Shown here: positions 31,674-33,514 of the stretch, piece by piece
How positions within the stretch are numbered: position 1 is the stretch's first letter
Layout: the number at the start of each line of letters is the position of its first letter
Assembly (NCBI RefSeq): GCF_016862515.1
Contig: NZ_BONC01000079.1
Span: 1-33,514, forward strand
DNA from: Asanoa iriomotensis
GTDB taxonomy: Bacteria; Actinomycetota; Actinomycetes; Mycobacteriales; Micromonosporaceae
DNA: 33,514 bases
Direction of reading: 5' to 3'
Notes under the pieces: generated by a model
Told to the model about the DNA's origin: nothing
Database searches by the model: none
Seen by the model: the letters and a program-made list of their open reading frames with translations, nothing else
Program-made: the position numbers and the translations under genes

Positions 31674-32267
31674 ATGAGTGAGAAGCGCACGTTGGCCATC
31701 ATCGTCGGAAGCGTCCGGGAGGGCCGGTTCGGCCCGGTCGTCGCATCGTGGATCGCCGAGCAGGCCCACAGACATGGCGGTTTCGAAGTCGAGGTCGTAG
31801 ACCTCGCGGACGTCGAGATCCCCCTCTCGATGCCGGCGGCCTCCCCGAAGTTCACGGGCGACGCCTACCCGCGCCCGGCCGCGATGGCCCCGCTGACCGC
31901 CCGTCTGACGAGGGCGGAGGCGTTCATCCTGGTCACACCGGAGTACAACCACAGCTACCCGGCCTCCTTGAAGGCGGCGATCGACTGGCACTTCACCCAA
32001 TGGGCGGCAAAGCCAGTGGCTTTCGTGAGCTACGGCGGCCCAGCCGGCGGCCGACACGCCGTGCTCCACCTGGAAAACGTCCTAACCGAACTACACGCAG
32101 TCACCATCCGCGACGGCCTGGCCTTCCCGAACTATTTCGTCGGCTGGGAGGACGGCCGCCCACTGGACCCGGACGCGGCTGGCTACGCCAAGGTCCTACT
32201 GGACCAACTCGCCTGGTGGGCGGCCGCTCTCACCACAGCCCGCGAGGCCACCCCCTACCCGGCCTGA
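31674..32267 (+). CDS. NAD(P)H-dependent FMN reductase-family flavoprotein
   Basis: 197 aa from ATG 31674 (M-S-E-K-R-T-L-A-I-I-V). Flavodoxin-like fold: the FMN phosphate loop G-S-V-R-E-G-R-F-G (10-18), the T-P-E-Y-N-H-S-Y-P-A-S-L-K segment that packs on the isoalloxazine ring, and S-Y-G-G-P-A-G-G-R-H-A. It should reduce FMN or a quinone-like substrate with NAD(P)H. The upstream in-frame ATG at 31575 would read through the regulatory palindrome and is rejected. It is divergent from the MmyB-type regulator, its likely controller. Supply of electrons to the nearby Rieske oxygenase is conceivable but not supported by operon structure. Confidence 0.9.
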   Translation: MSEKRTLAIIVGSVREGRFGPVVASWIAEQAHRHGGFEVEVVDLADVEIPLSMPAASPKFTGDAYPRPAAMAPLTARLTRAEAFILVTPEYNHSYPASLKAAIDWHFTQWAAKPVAFVSYGGPAGGRHAVLHLENVLTELHAVTIRDGLAFPNYFVGWEDGRPLDPDAAGYAKVLLDQLAWWAAALTTAREATPYPA

Positions 32268-32308
32268 CGCGTGCACCCGAGGTGGCCCCCAAGCGGGCCG
32301 CATGCCCG

Positions 32309-33010
32309 CTCATGCGCACTCCGCAGCTGCTGAGCGCAGAGGTCGGGACCCCAGGACCCTCGGGCGCCGGCCTCGCAAGGGGGGCACGGCGCCTAGCGGG
32401 CTCGCGCACATCGCCCTCCTACGCGGGCCTGCAATGGGCGCGGCCGCTGCAGGGCGGGAGGGCGATCTTGCGTCGGTCCGCAAGCGCGCCGCCGCACGTC
32501 CCGGCAGCGGTGCACGATGCGCGCGGGCCCGCGAGCCTGCGCTGCCTTGGGCACGCACGGAGCGCGATGCGCGCGGGCCCGCGCTGCCCCGGGCACGCAC
32601 GGAGCGCGCGATGCGCGCGGGCCCGCGAGCCTGCGCCGCCCCGGGCACGCACGAAGCGCGCGATGCGCGCGGGCCCGCGAGCTTGCGCCGCCCCGGGCAC
32701 GCACGGAGCGCGATGCGCGCGGGCCCTCAAGCCGGCCGCCGCCCGGCGCCTACACGGGAGCGCGAGGGCCCGCGCCGCGGCCCCCTGGAGGGGCATGGGA
32801 AGGGCGATAGGCGCAGGAACCCAAGCGCCGAGCTGCCGCCGGGCTCGCGGAGGGCAACGTGCGCGGGCCAGCGCACAGGCGCTGCCCCACCGGACCCCGC
32901 GTCGGAAGGCAATGCGCGCAGGCCCGTGAGGACCCGCGCCGCCGCCTGGCCCGCACGGGAACGATGCGCAGATCCGCAAGAACGCGGCGCCGCCCAGGCC
33001 CGCACATGAG
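32309..33010. repeat. Degenerate minisatellite array, about 14 units of 44-54 bp
   Basis: The clearest units start at 32516, 32566, 32610, 32662 and 32712, with lengths 50, 44, 52, 50 and 52. Each begins gatgcgcgcgggccc, and the first four continue in most cases to cgccccgggcacgcacggag. Degenerate units continue to the right at about 32764, 32806, 32858, 32911 and 32963, and to the left at about 32464, 32410, 32361 and 32310. The core CGCGGGCCCGCG is a perfect 12-bp palindrome in four central copies. Unit lengths are mostly not multiples of three, so the array cannot encode one repeated peptide. Central copies are the most alike and edge copies the most decayed. Confidence 0.8.
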
Positions 33011-33020
33011 GGAGACAGGC

Positions 33021-33036
33021 GCGGCCCGCGGGCCGC
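33021..33036. terminator. 16-bp perfect palindrome after the TadE-like gene
   Basis: GCGGCCCGCGGGCCGC lies 5 nt beyond the TadE-like stop codon on the minus strand. It could form a terminator stem, but no U-tract follows. Confidence 0.4.
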
Positions 33037-33040
33037 ACGA

Positions 33041-33481
33041 TCAAGGCGGTGCGGGCACTGGGCCGGCGCGGGCGCGAGCCGTTGCTATTCGGACCGTTCC
33101 CCGGGGTGGTAGGCGCACCGATACCTCGACCGTCACGACGACGTCGAAGCCGTGCACCGTGCAGGCGCTGACGCGGGCGCCGTTGGCAGCGGCGATTTCG
33201 CCTGCACGGGCGCACGCCGTGGCCGGGCCCTCGATGGCCCGCGCGGCGCCGGCCAGGGCACCCAGGTCGGCCGCGGTCTGGGCCTGGTGGCGGCCGATGG
33301 CCGCCACCCCGACCGCCGCGCACGCCATGCCGAGCAGCACGAACGAAAGGCCAACGGCTAGCGCCCACACGGTCGCCGCTCCACGGTCCGCGCTGAGGAC
33401 GCGCTCGCCCGCCTCGGAAGGGCCAAAGCCTTGGCGCGGTGCCACGTCGAGCCGAGCCCCGGACGAGCGCGCCCGCAGCAC
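33041..33481 (-). CDS. TadE-like protein of the helicase/secretion neighbourhood (Rv3654c-like)
   Basis: 146 aa as drawn from GTG 33481; the frame is open to the window edge, so the start may lie further upstream. A short N-terminal part precedes D-R-G-A-A-T-V-W-A-L-A-V-G and a single hydrophobic span (about residues 38-60). An Ala-rich periplasmic or external domain then carries two cysteines (T-A-C-A-R and S-A-C-T-V-H). This is the pattern of the TadE-like pseudopilin-type protein encoded beside the DECH helicase in actinobacterial Tad pilus/secretion loci. The helicase is 3.5 kb away here, separated by an inserted oxygenase/regulator block and the repeat array. The remaining tad genes would lie beyond the right edge. 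Confidence 0.78.
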   Translation of the reverse strand: MLRARSSGARLDVAPRQGFGPSEAGERVLSADRGAATVWALAVGLSFVLLGMACAAVGVAAIGRHQAQTAADLGALAGAARAIEGPATACARAGEIAAANGARVSACTVHGFDVVVTVEVSVRLPPRGTVRIATARARAGPVPAPP

Positions 33482-33514
33482 GGCGAGCAGCGCCGTAGAC
33501 CAGCGCCTCCGCAG

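Larger units (their letters stand above)
32268..33040. other. 773-bp gene-free region dominated by GC-rich tandem repeats
   Basis: Between the FMN reductase and the TadE-like gene all six frames stay open for long stretches, but only because of extreme G/C content and repeats; none looks like a protein. The region consists almost entirely of the ~50-bp repeat array (next entry), then a 16-bp palindrome. Confidence 0.7.

Noticed and set aside
32516-32763. CRISPR array
   Set aside because: Repeat units directly abut each other, there are no unique spacers, and no cas genes are present.
32302-33009. 235-codon plus-strand frame and several others across the repeat array
   Set aside because: They are open only because the repeats lack A/T; repeat lengths shift frame, so no consistent protein repeat exists.

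Overview
The window reads as chromosome from a very GC-rich actinomycete. Evidence: strong G/C bias at third codon positions, many GTG starts, candidate leaderless promoters, a bldG-type anti-anti-sigma gene, an MFS-thymidylate kinase fusion, a DECH-box 'helicase/secretion neighbourhood' helicase and a Lys/Ala-tailed topoisomerase I. Gene content and order fit Streptomyces-like actinobacteria, and the style suggests Micromonosporaceae; the family assignment is inference.

Conserved backbone: ricT (minus), holB and MFS-tmk (minus, overlapping), topA (minus) with two upstream minus-strand genes, hppA (minus), an anti-sigma/bldG pair (minus), the DECH helicase (plus) and, at the right edge, a TadE-like gene (minus). 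As I recall it, the same order occurs around topA-tmk-holB and hppA-bldG-helicase in Streptomyces. Three blocks interrupt it. (1) 3690-5766: a small membrane protein and a four-gene, fully overlapping operon of YbaB / EspC-like / 61-aa / WXG-like genes between ricT and holB. (2) 9598-19130: a PLP-dependent aldolase, a TetR regulator, a sugar-lactone oxidase, a PP2C phosphatase, a compact LuxR/ATPase regulator, a large secreted M14 carboxypeptidase, a DUF1801 protein and a GNAT acetyltransferase between tmk and topA. (3) 29546-33040: a Rieske oxygenase, an MmyB-type XRE regulator divergent from an FMN reductase, and a ~0.7 kb array of ~50-bp GC-rich repeats between the helicase and the TadE-like gene.

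Left edge: a small heat-shock protein directly downstream of tRNA-Thr(CGU), then a membrane metallophosphoesterase converging on ricT.

Functional themes are DNA replication and topology (holB, tmk, topA, helicase), membrane energetics (hppA), partner-switching regulation (bldG pair, PP2C), secretion (EspC/WXG operon, M14 peptidase, TadE-like) and regulated oxidoreductase modules (TetR/lactone oxidase/aldolase; XRE/FMN reductase).

Most worth a second look: the coupled EspC/WXG operon carrying a 44-nt tandem repeat of nested mini-ORFs and no toxin; the 32.3-33.0 kb repeat array; the start of the MFS-Tmk fusion, where a good ribosome-binding site faces a non-canonical ATC codon; the GHKL-degenerate anti-sigma partner of BldG; and several palindromic operator candidates. 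I saw no insertion sequence, CRISPR array, rRNA or prophage gene.
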